This document shows positions 8,141 through 17,511 of a stretch of 64,000 bases of DNA, piece by piece (position 1 is the stretch's first letter; each line of letters opens with the position of its first letter). The DNA is from Myxococcales bacterium (GTDB lineage: Bacteria > Myxococcota_A > Polyangia > Palsa-1104 > JAEUJZ01): assembly GCA_016794505.1 (NCBI GenBank), contig JAEUJZ010000092.1:158435-222434 (forward strand), written 5' to 3'. The position numbers were made by a program, and so were the translations under genes. The notes under the pieces were generated by a model, which made no database searches, was not told the DNA's origin, and saw only the letters and a list, made by a program, of their open reading frames with translations.

Positions 8141-9772
8141 ATGTCGACGGAGCCCCAGTCCCACAGCACACATGCCGAGCGCCCTGAGCAGACCGATTAC
8201 TTGGTACTTGGCTCGGGAATCGCCGGTCTAAGCTTCGCGCTGCGGGCCGCCGAGCATGGGCGCGTGCTGATCCTGACGAAGCACAGCTCGGCCGATAGCA
8301 ACACGGCCTGGGCACAAGGAGGCATCGCCGCCGTGCTCGATCCGCACGACAGTGTCGATGCGCATATCCAAGACACGCTGACGGTCGGGGATGGTCTGTG
8401 TCATCCCGATGTGGTCGCGGGATATCTGCGGCAGGCTCCGGCGGCGGTCACCGAGCTACGCGAGCGCTATGGCGTGCGCTTCGATGTGACGCCGGACGGC
8501 GAGTGGGCGCTGGCACGGGAAGGCGGACACTCGGCGCGCCGCGTCGCACACGCCAAGGACACGACCGGGCAAGAGATCGAGCGCGGACTGCTTGGCGCCG
8601 TGCTCGCGCATCCGCACATCACCGTGCGCGAGGGCTGGATGGCCGTGGATCTGCTGAACCTCGCAAAGTATGGCGGTCGCGCGGGCTGCTTTGGGGCGTA
8701 TGTGCTCAATACACAAAGTGGCCAGGTCCAGACGATCTTGGCGCGGGCAACCATCTTGGCCACGGGTGGCGCGGGCAAGGTGTACCTGTACACATCCAAC
8801 CCGGACGTAGCGACGGGCGACGGCGTGGCCATGGCCTATCGCGCTGGCGCGCAGATCGGCAACATGGAGTTCTTCCAGTTTCATCCGACCTGCCTGTATC
8901 ACCCGGAAGCGAAGTCGTTTTTGGTTTCGGAAGCGCTGCGCGGAGAGGGCGGCGTTTTGAAGCTGCGCAGCGGCGAGGCGTTCATGGAACGCTATCACCC
9001 GATGAAGTCGCTGGCGCCGCGCGACGTGGTGGCCCGTGCCATCGATGCCGAGCTCAAACGGACCGGCGATGACCACGTGGTTTTGGACATGCGCCACCTG
9101 CCAGCCGAGTTCTTGGTCGAGCGTTTCCCGGCGATCCACGCTCGCTGCATGCAGTACGGCATCGACATGCGCAGCCAGCCGATCCCGGTCGTTCCAGCGG
9201 CGCACTATTCCTGCGGCGGAGTGGTCACGGACATCGATGGCCGCACCTGCGTCCCCAACCTATTTGCCATCGGCGAAGTGGCCATGACCGGCCTGCATGG
9301 CGCCTGTCGCCTGGCGAGCAACTCGCTGCTTGAAGGGCTGGTCATGGGGCACCGCGCTGCCGATGCCGTGGCCCAAAGCGAGATCGATCTGCCGTCGCAG
9401 ATCACGCCTTGGATCTCGGGCGATGCGCGCGATCCCAACGAGGCCGTCGTGGTCACGCAGAACTGGGACGAAGTGCGTCGCCTGATGTGGAACTACGTTG
9501 GCATTGTCCGCACCGATCGCCGCTTGGAACGAGCCCGCCGCCGCATCGAGCTGATCCGGGAAGAGATCCGCGAGTACTACTGGGACTTCAAGATCACCTC
9601 GGACCTATTGGAGCTGCGCAACCTCGCGCTGTGTGCCCACTTGATCATCGACTGCGCGCAGCGACGACGCGAGAGCCGCGGCCTGCATTACAACATCGAC
9701 CACCTGGGCAAGTCGGACGCGTATCTGCGGGACACGATTGTCCACCGCGACTTCGGACCCAGCGCCCGCTGA
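8141..9772 (+). CDS. nadB: L-aspartate oxidase
   Basis: 543-residue flavoprotein that oxidises L-aspartate to iminoaspartate, the first step of de novo NAD synthesis. The N-terminal FAD dinucleotide fold is clear (LVLGSGIAGLSFALRAAEHG), followed by the family block SSADSNTAWAQGGIAAVLD and GGHSARRVAHAKD. The substrate-binding region HYSCGGVVTDIDGRT and the FAD-binding GEVAMTGLHGACRLASNSLLEGLV match NadB rather than succinate dehydrogenase. The C-terminal helical region (YWDFKITSDLLELRNL, then HYNIDHL) is also typical. Full length. No nadA or nadC nearby. Confidence 0.96.
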   Translation: MSTEPQSHSTHAERPEQTDYLVLGSGIAGLSFALRAAEHGRVLILTKHSSADSNTAWAQGGIAAVLDPHDSVDAHIQDTLTVGDGLCHPDVVAGYLRQAPAAVTELRERYGVRFDVTPDGEWALAREGGHSARRVAHAKDTTGQEIERGLLGAVLAHPHITVREGWMAVDLLNLAKYGGRAGCFGAYVLNTQSGQVQTILARATILATGGAGKVYLYTSNPDVATGDGVAMAYRAGAQIGNMEFFQFHPTCLYHPEAKSFLVSEALRGEGGVLKLRSGEAFMERYHPMKSLAPRDVVARAIDAELKRTGDDHVVLDMRHLPAEFLVERFPAIHARCMQYGIDMRSQPIPVVPAAHYSCGGVVTDIDGRTCVPNLFAIGEVAMTGLHGACRLASNSLLEGLVMGHRAADAVAQSEIDLPSQITPWISGDARDPNEAVVVTQNWDEVRRLMWNYVGIVRTDRRLERARRRIELIREEIREYYWDFKITSDLLELRNLALCAHLIIDCAQRRRESRGLHYNIDHLGKSDAYLRDTIVHRDFGPSAR

Positions 9773-9810
9773 CGAAGTCCGCACACGCTGGCTGATGCGC
9801 GGTCGCGGCG

Positions 9811-11646
9811 CTACGCGTTGCAGCGCTCGATCAGATCGGCATAGGGCGGATGCGGCACCACCAAGGTCACTCTGCCGCTCTTTTCGTCGAGAGACTTGAT
9901 CTTGAACGCCTTGTGCGCGGTCTTCTGATGCTCGCCGCACACAGTCACCGGGATCTGAACGATCTGGTTCCCGCCCAGGATGCGGTGGATCGGCAGGTTG
10001 ACGTTCAGCTCGTACTCCGCTGGGCCGCAGCAGAGAGCGCAGCACTGCGGCAGAAGCACGCCTGGCAAGTGGGTCTCGATCTCGACGCTGCCATCGCGTT
10101 CGATGCGCAGCACGTCCAGGCGACGTTGCGAAAGCTCGCGCGTTCGTTCATCGGATACTGCAAGCCGGGCCGACGGTGGCAGACCCCAGGCAGCGAGCTT
10201 GGCCAGATAGTCCTCGCCTTTGAGAGTCCCGGCGACAAGCTCACGCACCACGGTGCGAACATCGATGCGGTCCTCGCCTTGGGCGTTTCCGCGCACAAGC
10301 TGCACGGGCTCGCCTGGTGCGACACAGAACTGAAAGCCCGCGTCCGACAAGAGCGCCGCAAGATAGGCGGCCATGTATTCCACGCAGCAGGTATCGACCT
10401 GCTCTTGCTGATCGGGTCGACGGTATCCCAAAAGGCGCGGCGACACGCGCTCGGCAAACGCGGCTCGGCGGTCGAAGCGTTCACACAGCGCCGCCAGCTG
10501 ACCAGCGCAGGCATCCGCCACGCGCACCTGTGTTCGCTCGGCCAGTGCGCGCCCCATCTTGGCCCAGGTAGGCGCGATGTGGTCCCACGACACCACCTCG
10601 ACGCCGGGCCCGTGAAAGTCTTTGGAAAAGTGCGACTCGATCTTCTCAGCGTCGCGCAGAAGCTCATAGGCAGGCGTCGTGTCCATGGGCAGGGCCGTTC
10701 TCGGATCGGGCAGCGTCTGGATGTGCTGCAAGCGCTCGCGCTGCGGCGGGTGCGAGTCATAGGGATCGCTCGACTGCTTCTCCATCGCTTCCTGCACGAC
10801 CGGTCGCAGCGCATTCCACGCACTGCTGCGCAGAAAGCGCCGAAAGCCGGCAAACAGGTTGTCGGGAGCAACCCCCATGGCCATCAGCGGCTTCAGCTCG
10901 TTTTCGATAAACAGATCGAAGCCGGTGCCGTGCAGCCCAGTTGACTGCAGTGCTCCGGCCTGCGCTTCCTTGCCAGCGATGCGCACGGCCCACTCGTCGG
11001 CGGATAGCTCTTGCTGACGCGCGATGGCCTGCGTGATGCGCAGGTACTGGTTCAGCATCCACTCGAACGGCTTGTGCAGCAGCGCCGATCCACTCTTGTG
11101 CAGGTTGACCAGCGTTCGCACCATCGCCGAGCGCGTTGCATAGATGATCGCTGCCAAGCGCGTCTCGCCCCCCTGATAGTGACCAAACTCGTGCGCCACG
11201 ATGGCGCGAAGCTGGCAGACCTGCGACACGGCGAGCAGCGGCACACCAATCCCCATCACGCGCTTGCCACCGATGCCAAACAGGCCACCGCGCTGCGTGA
11301 CAAACGCGTTCACTTCCGGGATCAGATAGACCTCATGCGGCGTGGTCGTTCCCATCTGCTGGGCCACCTGATCGATCTCCGCGAACAGGCGCGGCTGCTC
11401 GTCGGCCGTGACCAAGGGACCGGGCGCTGCCCACGTGCTGCGGCGCGGCAGAATGCTCCACACAATGACGCCCGCCGCCACGACGCACAGGAGCGCCAGT
11501 TTGGGATGCAGGCGGTGCGCCAGCGTGACTTCCAAGTACGGAATCAGAAGCAGGCCCACGGCAATGGCGAGGGCAAGACCATAGAACAGAAACAAGAAGG
11601 AAAGGGCCAACACGGCCCGCAGGGTGTAGCTGCGCAACGAAGTCAT
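9811..11646 (-). CDS. M48-family membrane metallopeptidase
   Basis: 611-residue integral membrane zinc protease. Two N-terminal membrane segments lie at about residues 10-38 and 48-66. The zinc motif HEFGH occupies residues 152-156 and the third ligand is probably in the downstream ELSADEWA segment. An extra 250-residue C-terminal region with the cysteine-containing sequence PQCCALCCGPAEYELNV is unusual for HtpX-type enzymes and may bind another metal. ATG at 11646 has a GGGAG-type site upstream. Convergent with nadB. The substrate is unknown; membrane-protein quality control is the usual role of M48 members. Confidence 0.88.
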   Translation of the reverse strand: MTSLRSYTLRAVLALSFLFLFYGLALAIAVGLLLIPYLEVTLAHRLHPKLALLCVVAAGVIVWSILPRRSTWAAPGPLVTADEQPRLFAEIDQVAQQMGTTTPHEVYLIPEVNAFVTQRGGLFGIGGKRVMGIGVPLLAVSQVCQLRAIVAHEFGHYQGGETRLAAIIYATRSAMVRTLVNLHKSGSALLHKPFEWMLNQYLRITQAIARQQELSADEWAVRIAGKEAQAGALQSTGLHGTGFDLFIENELKPLMAMGVAPDNLFAGFRRFLRSSAWNALRPVVQEAMEKQSSDPYDSHPPQRERLQHIQTLPDPRTALPMDTTPAYELLRDAEKIESHFSKDFHGPGVEVVSWDHIAPTWAKMGRALAERTQVRVADACAGQLAALCERFDRRAAFAERVSPRLLGYRRPDQQEQVDTCCVEYMAAYLAALLSDAGFQFCVAPGEPVQLVRGNAQGEDRIDVRTVVRELVAGTLKGEDYLAKLAAWGLPPSARLAVSDERTRELSQRRLDVLRIERDGSVEIETHLPGVLLPQCCALCCGPAEYELNVNLPIHRILGGNQIVQIPVTVCGEHQKTAHKAFKIKSLDEKSGRVTLVVPHPPYADLIERCNA

Positions 11647-11712
11647 CGAGTGCTCCCAAGCAACGACACGACGCGACCCGAACACAGCGCACAACGCCTG
11701 GCTGTGGCGATG

Positions 11713-12576
11713 TCAGCGGGCTGCGTTCGTCGACGGTGAAAAGCGCGAATCCCCCTCGACCACCCAGGCGAACGCGGCGGCGATGGCGGCTTGTACCCCG
11801 CCGTCATAGGTATGGCCCTGATTGGGGGCTGCGACGACGCGCACGGCGACTCCAGCCCCCTGCAGCACGCGGGCGGCGCGCTGAGCGCTCTGTTCGCAGG
11901 ATGCACGGCCGCAGGCAAACAACACGCGCAGGCCACCACCGCGGGCAAAGCGTCGCGCGCTGTCGCTCGTCCATGCATCGTGTCCACCCTCGACCAATAT
12001 CACGCGAGGAAACAGGGCGGGCTTGGCAATGACCAGCGGTGCCCCGAAAATGGCGCCCTGCGAGAAGCCGATGTAGACCACGGGCCCGTCGGCAACACGG
12101 CTCGGCTCGGCCTGGCGAAGGGCAGCCAAGCCGGCGTCGATCTCACGCCCCAGCCAGCCCCCCGTGCTGGGGAAGTAGAAGCGCAGCATGCTCGGCTCCG
12201 TCGGCGTGTCCCAGCGCAGCTTGCCGCGCGGACACAGCACTGCGCCGCGACCGGCCGCGACCTGCTTGAACACCTCGCAGTTCCACTCGGGCTGGTCATA
12301 GCTGCCATGCGCCGCAACCAAAAGAGGAAGCGTGTCCGCGTCGCGACCGGCCGCACGATCTGGCCACGCCACCACCGCCGACTGAAACCCCGGCACCGAA
12401 AGACGCACAAAGCCGGTCCCGCTCGGCAGTGGGGGCAGCGCTGATTCAGTCTGCGCTCTCGCTGCGCGGGGAACGCCAGGAGGCGCCAGCCCAACCCAGC
12501 CAACAATCCCCAACAGCCACGCAAACGATCGGCCCGACGGACGGACTGCCTTGTGAGGTCGAAGACGTCGCAGCAC
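11713..12576 (-). CDS. secreted alpha/beta hydrolase, PHB-esterase-like
   Basis: About 287 residues. An N-terminal signal region (SFAWLLGIVGWVGLAPPGVPRAARA) precedes an alpha/beta hydrolase with the nucleophile elbow GFSQGA, a probable acid in GGHDAW and a terminal histidine in NQGHTYDGG. The frame has no ATG between an implausibly distant one and the signal peptide. GTG at 12576 is proposed because CATACT lies 7 bases upstream, fitting the leaderless pattern of this genome; AAGGAG is also there but too close to act as a ribosome site. Substrate unknown. Divergent from the cupredoxin-like lipoprotein gene. Confidence 0.78.
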   Translation of the reverse strand: MLRRLRPHKAVRPSGRSFAWLLGIVGWVGLAPPGVPRAARAQTESALPPLPSGTGFVRLSVPGFQSAVVAWPDRAAGRDADTLPLLVAAHGSYDQPEWNCEVFKQVAAGRGAVLCPRGKLRWDTPTEPSMLRFYFPSTGGWLGREIDAGLAALRQAEPSRVADGPVVYIGFSQGAIFGAPLVIAKPALFPRVILVEGGHDAWTSDSARRFARGGGLRVLFACGRASCEQSAQRAARVLQGAGVAVRVVAAPNQGHTYDGGVQAAIAAAFAWVVEGDSRFSPSTNAAR

Positions 12577-12583
12577 GCTCCTT

Positions 12584-12589
12584 AGTATG
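12584..12589 (-). promoter_or_regulatory. -10-like box CATACT, leaderless GTG start
   Basis: On the minus strand CATACT is followed by 7 bases (AAGGAGC) and GTG. This is the main support for the hydrolase start codon. Confidence 0.3.
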
Positions 12590-12745
12590 CGCGATTGTCT
12601 GGGCGCGATTTGGACCGGCGGACGTGGGCGTATGGCGCGTGGCAGGCCGCGCCAAAATCGCGCAAGAAATTCGCAGGTTGCGCTTCCTTCGAAGCGAGCT
12701 GTGCAGCTAGACTCGCCGCACGCACCGTCGCCAAGGAGCCTATCC

Positions 12746-13588
12746 ATGTTGCTCACTCGCCAAACCCGTGCTCGTGCCTGGCTGCTCTCTGTGGGCGGTA
12801 GCTTGTTTCTTGGCTGTGGGGGACTTGCGCCCGATGTCTTGCCCGGAAACGATCCGCCGCCCTTGCCCAGCATCGAGCATCCCCCCGAGCCAGACCCCTG
12901 CGCGTCGGGCGCGTTCTGTTTTGACAGCCAGTTTGGCTCGGACCTGTCACCGCTTTCGCTGGGAGCCAAGGCGACGATCTCCACCGCGGTCACGCTGTCG
13001 CGGCAAGCCATGGGTCAGACCTTGAGCTTCTCGCTGGTCACCGATGTGCCGGGAAATGATCTGCTCGCCGAGGTATCGCCCAAGTCGCTCGCCATGGTCC
13101 GCGATACCAACATCCCCGTCACCATCAGCTTGCGCATCCCGACCGGAAGCGCCTACGAAGGCAAAAAGACCCTGGCCCTGCGCGCCGAGGTCGACGGCCC
13201 TGCAGGCACGCGGGGCGACAGCCGGGCCATCGTCGTCCCTCTCGATCCGAAGCTTGTCGTCGAGTACTCGGGCAAAGGTGGCACCGCTACGCCCCATACC
13301 TGGACCATTCCCGGAAACGATCCGCTAAAGATTGGCGCCGCCGGATCGCAGGCCCCGACTCCGATCAAGCTGCGTCGCGGCGGAGTGCGGCTGCAGTTCG
13401 TCAACAAAGACCCCACGGCCTCGCATGTCTTGCACTGCAGCGGCCCCATCCCACATCAGCCCGTCAACATGCCGACGCCGCCTGGTGGCACGTATTCGGT
13501 GCTGGTGCAGACGGCAGGCACCGCAAGCTGCTACGACCACAACCTGGAATCGCAGAGCGTCGCGGTCTACTTCCAGTTCATGAACTAG
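12746..13588 (+). CDS. lipoprotein with cupredoxin-like C-terminal domain
   Basis: 280-residue lipoprotein. The signal peptide (AWLLSVGGSLFLGCGG) ends in a lipobox cysteine near residue 22, and AAGGAG sits 7 bases before the ATG. The middle is beta-rich. The last 90 residues have the layout of a type-1 copper protein: VRLQFVNKDPTASHVLHC gives candidate His and Cys, and TASCYDHNLES gives a Cys-x2-His pair. The axial methionine expected shortly after that histidine is not evident, so copper binding is uncertain. Two PGND(P/L)L motifs recur in the protein. No domain assigned for the first half. Confidence 0.75.
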   Translation: MLLTRQTRARAWLLSVGGSLFLGCGGLAPDVLPGNDPPPLPSIEHPPEPDPCASGAFCFDSQFGSDLSPLSLGAKATISTAVTLSRQAMGQTLSFSLVTDVPGNDLLAEVSPKSLAMVRDTNIPVTISLRIPTGSAYEGKKTLALRAEVDGPAGTRGDSRAIVVPLDPKLVVEYSGKGGTATPHTWTIPGNDPLKIGAAGSQAPTPIKLRRGGVRLQFVNKDPTASHVLHCSGPIPHQPVNMPTPPGGTYSVLVQTAGTASCYDHNLESQSVAVYFQFMN

Positions 13589-13704
13589 CTGGATCGAGTC
13601 GGATCTCGCCCGATCTAGATCGAGCGAGATCGATCGGTTTCGTTGCAGGCGTTCCGGCCGCGCATGCAAACGCCGGATTGCGCCACGCACCGATGCGCCG
13701 AGGA

Positions 13705-14643
13705 TCAGTTGTTGGGTACGTTCTTATGGAAGAACTCGCCGACCCTGGTCCGGTATGCAGTCTCGGCGGCCTGAATGCCGCGAACATGCCCCGCGCCTTC
13801 GATCACCCACAGGCGACTGCTGTCGGCAGCCAAGCGCAGGTCGGCCGCGTGTCCCACCGGAATCAGGGCATCGGCTCCACTGTGAATCAGAAAGAGCGGA
13901 CGCGGCGCGATCTGCGCCACCACGCGAAGCGGCTGCGCCGTCGCCAAATCGACCCCGACCAACAGCCAGCCAAACAGGCGTGTCGCCGGCACAAACCAGC
14001 TTGGCAGACCCGTGCTCGCTTGGAACTGATGGTCGATCACCAAGCGAATGTCGGAATACGCACAGTCGCTGACCGCGGCCGCGATCCCCGGCTCAGCTGC
14101 CGCAGCAAAGATCGTGGAAGCGGCCCCCATCGACTGGCCAAGCACGCCGATGGCGCCTTTGCGGAAGCCGCGCGTCTGCAGATAGTCGAACGCTCCCAGG
14201 ATGTCGCGGTGTTCTTTGATGCCAAAGCTCAGCCGCGAATCGCTGCTGTGTCCGTGCCCGCGCAGATCGATCAATAGAAGGTTGAATGCGCGGCGGTGTA
14301 GCTCGACCGCGATGGCACCCGCGTGTTCCATGAAGCGCGAGCGGTTGCTGTCTTTGCCATGTACCAAGATCAGCGCTCGCTGGGTCCCCGCTGCGGGTAC
14401 GAACCAGCCCGCCAAGTCGGCATCGCCGCCTCGCGCAAGAAAGCGCACCTCTTCATAGGGCAGACCGCGCGAAGCAGGGCTGTGCTCGGGCTTGAAGCGG
14501 CGCTTGGGGCGCGTCATCTTCGTCGCAGTCATCGCCCCCACCGCCAGATAGATCATGGCCAGAAGCAGCGACCCAATACCCAGCCATCGCAGACGACGTC
14601 GCCGCGGCATGCTCCCCGAACTGATCGAAGGTCCATCAGGCAT
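13705..14643 (-). CDS. membrane-anchored alpha/beta hydrolase
   Basis: 312-residue protein with one N-terminal membrane anchor (WLGIGSLLLAMIYLAVGAM, about residues 20-38) and an alpha/beta hydrolase domain. Visible are the oxyanion block LILVHGKDSNRSRF, the nucleophile elbow GQSMGA, a candidate acid in HSGADALIP and the catalytic histidine in GAGHVRG. It resembles the BAAT/acyl-CoA thioester hydrolase and YqkD-like families. Substrate unknown. Divergent from engB, each gene with its own -10-like hexamer. Confidence 0.85.
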   Translation of the reverse strand: MPDGPSISSGSMPRRRRLRWLGIGSLLLAMIYLAVGAMTATKMTRPKRRFKPEHSPASRGLPYEEVRFLARGGDADLAGWFVPAAGTQRALILVHGKDSNRSRFMEHAGAIAVELHRRAFNLLLIDLRGHGHSSDSRLSFGIKEHRDILGAFDYLQTRGFRKGAIGVLGQSMGAASTIFAAAAEPGIAAAVSDCAYSDIRLVIDHQFQASTGLPSWFVPATRLFGWLLVGVDLATAQPLRVVAQIAPRPLFLIHSGADALIPVGHAADLRLAADSSRLWVIEGAGHVRGIQAAETAYRTRVGEFFHKNVPNN

Positions 14644-14649
14644 AGGCTG

Positions 14650-14655
14650 ATGGTA
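14650..14655 (-). promoter_or_regulatory. extended -10 box TGATACCAT, leaderless start
   Basis: Minus-strand TACCAT, preceded by TGA as an extended -10, ends 6 bases before the ATG at 14643. No Shine-Dalgarno sequence is present. Confidence 0.42.
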
Positions 14656-14760
14656 TCAGCGCGCCGCCCAGCCAAAGCATGGCAAGAGCCCCTGCGTGAT
14701 CGCGCCTGTACGCGGCCCATTCTGCCCGCGACCCAGCGTCTTTGGGCCGACGGCTTCTGA

Positions 14761-14766
14761 TACAGT
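14761..14766 (+). promoter_or_regulatory. extended -10 box TGATACAGT before engB
   Basis: TACAGT preceded by TGA lies 11 bases before the engB ATG, predicting a leader of roughly five bases. Confidence 0.38.
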
Positions 14767-14777
14767 GCGCGCCCACC

Positions 14778-15473
14778 ATGCGCATCGTAGACGCTCACTA
14801 TATAAAGAGCGCGAGCCGACAAGCGGACTGGCCCGCTGCCGTCGGCCGCGCTGAGATCGCGTTCTGTGGCCGCAGCAATGTGGGCAAGTCGTCCTTGCTC
14901 AATGCGCTGCTCGGACGCTCGGGCTTGGCTCGCGTCTCGCAGACTCCCGGTCGGACGCGACTCATCAACTTTTTCGCCGCCAAATACCAGGGCGCAGGTG
15001 GCTCGCGGGGTGAGCTTCTGTGCGCCGATCTGCCCGGCTTTGGGTACGCCGAAGTCAGCCGCAGCGAACGACAGCTGTGGCGCGTCATGGTTGAAGAGTA
15101 CTTCACACGCCGCGATGCGCTGTCCGTTGTGATCTTGCTCTGCGACGGGCGGCGACTCTTGCAAGGCCCCGAGAAAGCCCGCGAGCAGCTCTTTGACGAG
15201 CTGGAACTTGCCGCGTACCTGCGCGATCTCGGCCATGCCCTGGTGCCCGTGATCACCAAAGCCGACAAGCTGGCCAAGAGCGAACGAAAGCCCTGTGCGG
15301 TGTTGCTAGGCCGCCTGATCGGACAGGCGCCCATCCTCTGTTCAGCGCAGACCGGAGAAGGTCAGGCCGATGTGTGGAAGCAGGTGCTGCGTGCCCTGAA
15401 GACCCGCGAGAGCAAAGGCGCCGCCCCGCACCACGCCGCAGACTCAGGCAGTCCGCTGCGAGACGAGGCATGA
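14778..15473 (+). CDS. engB: YihA/EngB-family ribosome biogenesis GTPase
   Basis: 231-residue GTPase of the EngB (YihA/YsxC) family, needed for 50S subunit assembly. G1 is GRSNVGKSS, the G2 threonine lies in QTPGRTRLINFF, G3 is DLPGFGYA, G4 is TKADKL and G5 is CSAQTG. Slightly longer than usual because of a poorly conserved C-terminal tail of about 25 residues. Its stop codon overlaps the ATG of the next gene by four bases (ATGA), so the two are translationally coupled. Confidence 0.95.
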   Translation: MRIVDAHYIKSASRQADWPAAVGRAEIAFCGRSNVGKSSLLNALLGRSGLARVSQTPGRTRLINFFAAKYQGAGGSRGELLCADLPGFGYAEVSRSERQLWRVMVEEYFTRRDALSVVILLCDGRRLLQGPEKAREQLFDELELAAYLRDLGHALVPVITKADKLAKSERKPCAVLLGRLIGQAPILCSAQTGEGQADVWKQVLRALKTRESKGAAPHHAADSGSPLRDEA

Positions 15474-16477
15474 AGGCCATCCACTTCGACACGCCCGGTG
15501 ATCCCGATGTCTTGCGCTGGGTCGATCGCCCGGATCCTTCGCTGGCACCTGGTGAGGTGCTAATCGCCGTGCGTTCAGCCGGGGTCAATCGTGCCGATGT
15601 CCTGCAGCGCCGCGGTCTGTACCCACCGCCACCCGGCGCATCGAGCACTCTGGGTCTTGAAGCCGCCGGTCATGTGCTAGCCATCGCATCGCCCACCGCC
15701 GCATCCGATCCGCTGCCTGCTTGGCTCAAGGTGGGACAGCCGGTGATGGCTCTTTTGGCTGGCGGCGGATATGCCGAACAAGTCGCGGTGCCCGTAGGTC
15801 AGGTTCTGCCGATTCCGAACTCGGTGTCGCTCGAAGAAGCCGGCGCGCTGCCCGAGGTCTTTCTGACCGCCTTTCTGAACCTTTTTCACGTGGGTGGTTT
15901 GCCGTTTGGCAGTGGGCAGAGCGCACGCGTGCTGATCCATGGCGGAGCATCCGGGGTGGGAACCGCAGCCATCCAGCTCTGTCACGCCGCCGGCCTGATC
16001 ACCTATTGCACGGTTGGGGACGCGGCCCGTGCGCAGCGCTGCCTAAAGCTGGGTGCGCACGCGGCATGGAACTATCGCGAGACCGACTTTCACGCTCAGG
16101 TTCTGCAGGCAACGCGAGGAGCCGGGGTCGACCTGATCCTCGACTGCATCGGCGCGGAATACCTGGATCGCAACCTGCGATCCCTGGCGCTCGATGGCCG
16201 CTTGGTCCTGATTGGCTTGATGGGGGGCAGCCAGGCCAACCTCGATCTCGCGCTGCTCTTGCGGCGCCGCATCCAGATGCTCGGCTCGACCTTGCGCGCT
16301 CTGCCCACGGCCCGCAAGGCTGCCCTATGTGCCGATTTTGCAACCCGCGCGCTGCCCCTGTTTGAGCGTGGTGCGCTGCGCCCCATCGTCGACCAGACCT
16401 TCCCCATGGCCGCTGCGGCTTTCGCCCATCGCGCGCTGGACAGCGCCCACTTCGGCAAGCTCGTGCTTGTGCGCTAG
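15470..16477 (+). CDS. NAD(P)H quinone oxidoreductase, PIG3/zinc-independent MDR type
   Basis: 335-residue medium-chain dehydrogenase/reductase. The GroES-like N-terminal domain begins MKAIHFDTPGDPDVLRW and contains SAGVNRADVLQRRGLYPPPPG, characteristic of the PIG3-type quinone oxidoreductases. The NADPH-binding Rossmann motif is HGGASGVGTAAIQL. No zinc-binding cysteines. Probably reduces quinones or enones. It is coupled to engB by an ATGA overlap, an association that may just reflect compact packing. Confidence 0.9.
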   Translation: MKAIHFDTPGDPDVLRWVDRPDPSLAPGEVLIAVRSAGVNRADVLQRRGLYPPPPGASSTLGLEAAGHVLAIASPTAASDPLPAWLKVGQPVMALLAGGGYAEQVAVPVGQVLPIPNSVSLEEAGALPEVFLTAFLNLFHVGGLPFGSGQSARVLIHGGASGVGTAAIQLCHAAGLITYCTVGDAARAQRCLKLGAHAAWNYRETDFHAQVLQATRGAGVDLILDCIGAEYLDRNLRSLALDGRLVLIGLMGGSQANLDLALLLRRRIQMLGSTLRALPTARKAALCADFATRALPLFERGALRPIVDQTFPMAAAAFAHRALDSAHFGKLVLVR

Positions 16478-16747
16478 CTCGCCTGCTTCGCTTCCCTACC
16501 CTGGTGGGTGGTCTTGCTGCGGGCTCGCTTGCGGATCAAAACGCCGCAGCACGCAGCGCAGAACCAAGCCGTGCATGACCTGCGCAGCCCGCGCGAAAAT
16601 TCCTGCGCTTCCCGTCTGTTCGTTGCAGTTTCAGATCGAGAATTTCGTTACACTAACTGCGACTCATCAGGTCGATCGATCGTCAAGCAGTGCATGCACA
16701 GCGCATCGATCGCCAGTGCCGATCAGGCCAGATAGGAGCACAGACGC

Positions 16748-17404
16748 ATGAACCAGAAGTCGCCGCCACATGGCCCTCCTCCCGTCGCCAATCAGCCTCC
16801 GCACGGATCCTCGCAGCCGCCTCCCATCGATCGCAGCATCGTGCTTGGCCACTCACCAGAAGGGTCGCTTGATGCAGCGCTTGTGGATGCCGCGCAGCGC
16901 GCATGCGAAGGCGGCGCCGACATGCGCGCTGACTTCGTGGTGCATCGCATCTACGGTCAGTTCGGCGGCATCATCGGCCAGCGGGATCTGTATGTTGAGA
17001 TCCGACTCGACCAAGACGTGGGGCAGGATGTGCCGCCGCGTCCACAACCCAGCGCACACGCCAGCCGCTTGTCTTTGGTAGAGCCGCCGATCAGCAAGGT
17101 CGAACTGGTGGCGCTTCCGACATCTCCCACGCAGTTCGTAATGCGCGGTGAGCGCGAAATGCCAACGCCGGGCTGGACCTTTCACATCGATGGTGTGCAG
17201 GTTGAAAGCGCGGGCTGGATCACGGTGCGCATCACCGACATCCCGCCATCCGCCGATGCAACGATCAGCGTGCTGGCTCCCGCTGTGCTTTCAATTCAGC
17301 TCGGCGCCTTGCGCACGGGGCGCTACGTCGTCGAGCTTCTAACCCGCCGCAGTCCTGCCGAGCCGTATCGCTTGCTGCAAGCTGCGGTGTTGGAAGCCGC
17401 ATGA
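16748..17404 (+). CDS. hypothetical protein
   Basis: 218 residues with no recognised domain. The first 35 residues are rich in Pro, His and Ser (PPHGPPP, QPPHGSSQPPP). The remainder looks like a soluble alpha/beta protein with several predicted beta strands (DLYVEIRLDQDV, GWITVRITDIPP). AGGAG lies 10 bases before the ATG. Flanked upstream by a 270-bp region and downstream by the histone-like gene. Confidence 0.65.
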   Translation: MNQKSPPHGPPPVANQPPHGSSQPPPIDRSIVLGHSPEGSLDAALVDAAQRACEGGADMRADFVVHRIYGQFGGIIGQRDLYVEIRLDQDVGQDVPPRPQPSAHASRLSLVEPPISKVELVALPTSPTQFVMRGEREMPTPGWTFHIDGVQVESAGWITVRITDIPPSADATISVLAPAVLSIQLGALRTGRYVVELLTRRSPAEPYRLLQAAVLEAA

Positions 17405-17475
17405 TGTGCGCTGCGCGATCGAGCGCGCGACAAAACAGAACAAACAAAAACGTGTTGATTGCTGCACAACGCGTC

Positions 17476-17505
17476 TTGACCCACGACCACAGACAGCGAT
17501 AGGCT
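17476..17505 (+). promoter_or_regulatory. promoter TTGACC-18-TAGGCT of the histone-like gene
   Basis: TTGACC at 17476-17481 and TAGGCT at 17500-17505 are separated by 18 bases, and TAGGCT ends 6 bases before the ATG at 17512. It is among the best matches to a sigma-70-type promoter in the window and implies a leaderless mRNA. Confidence 0.5.
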
Positions 17506-17511
17506 CCGCTC

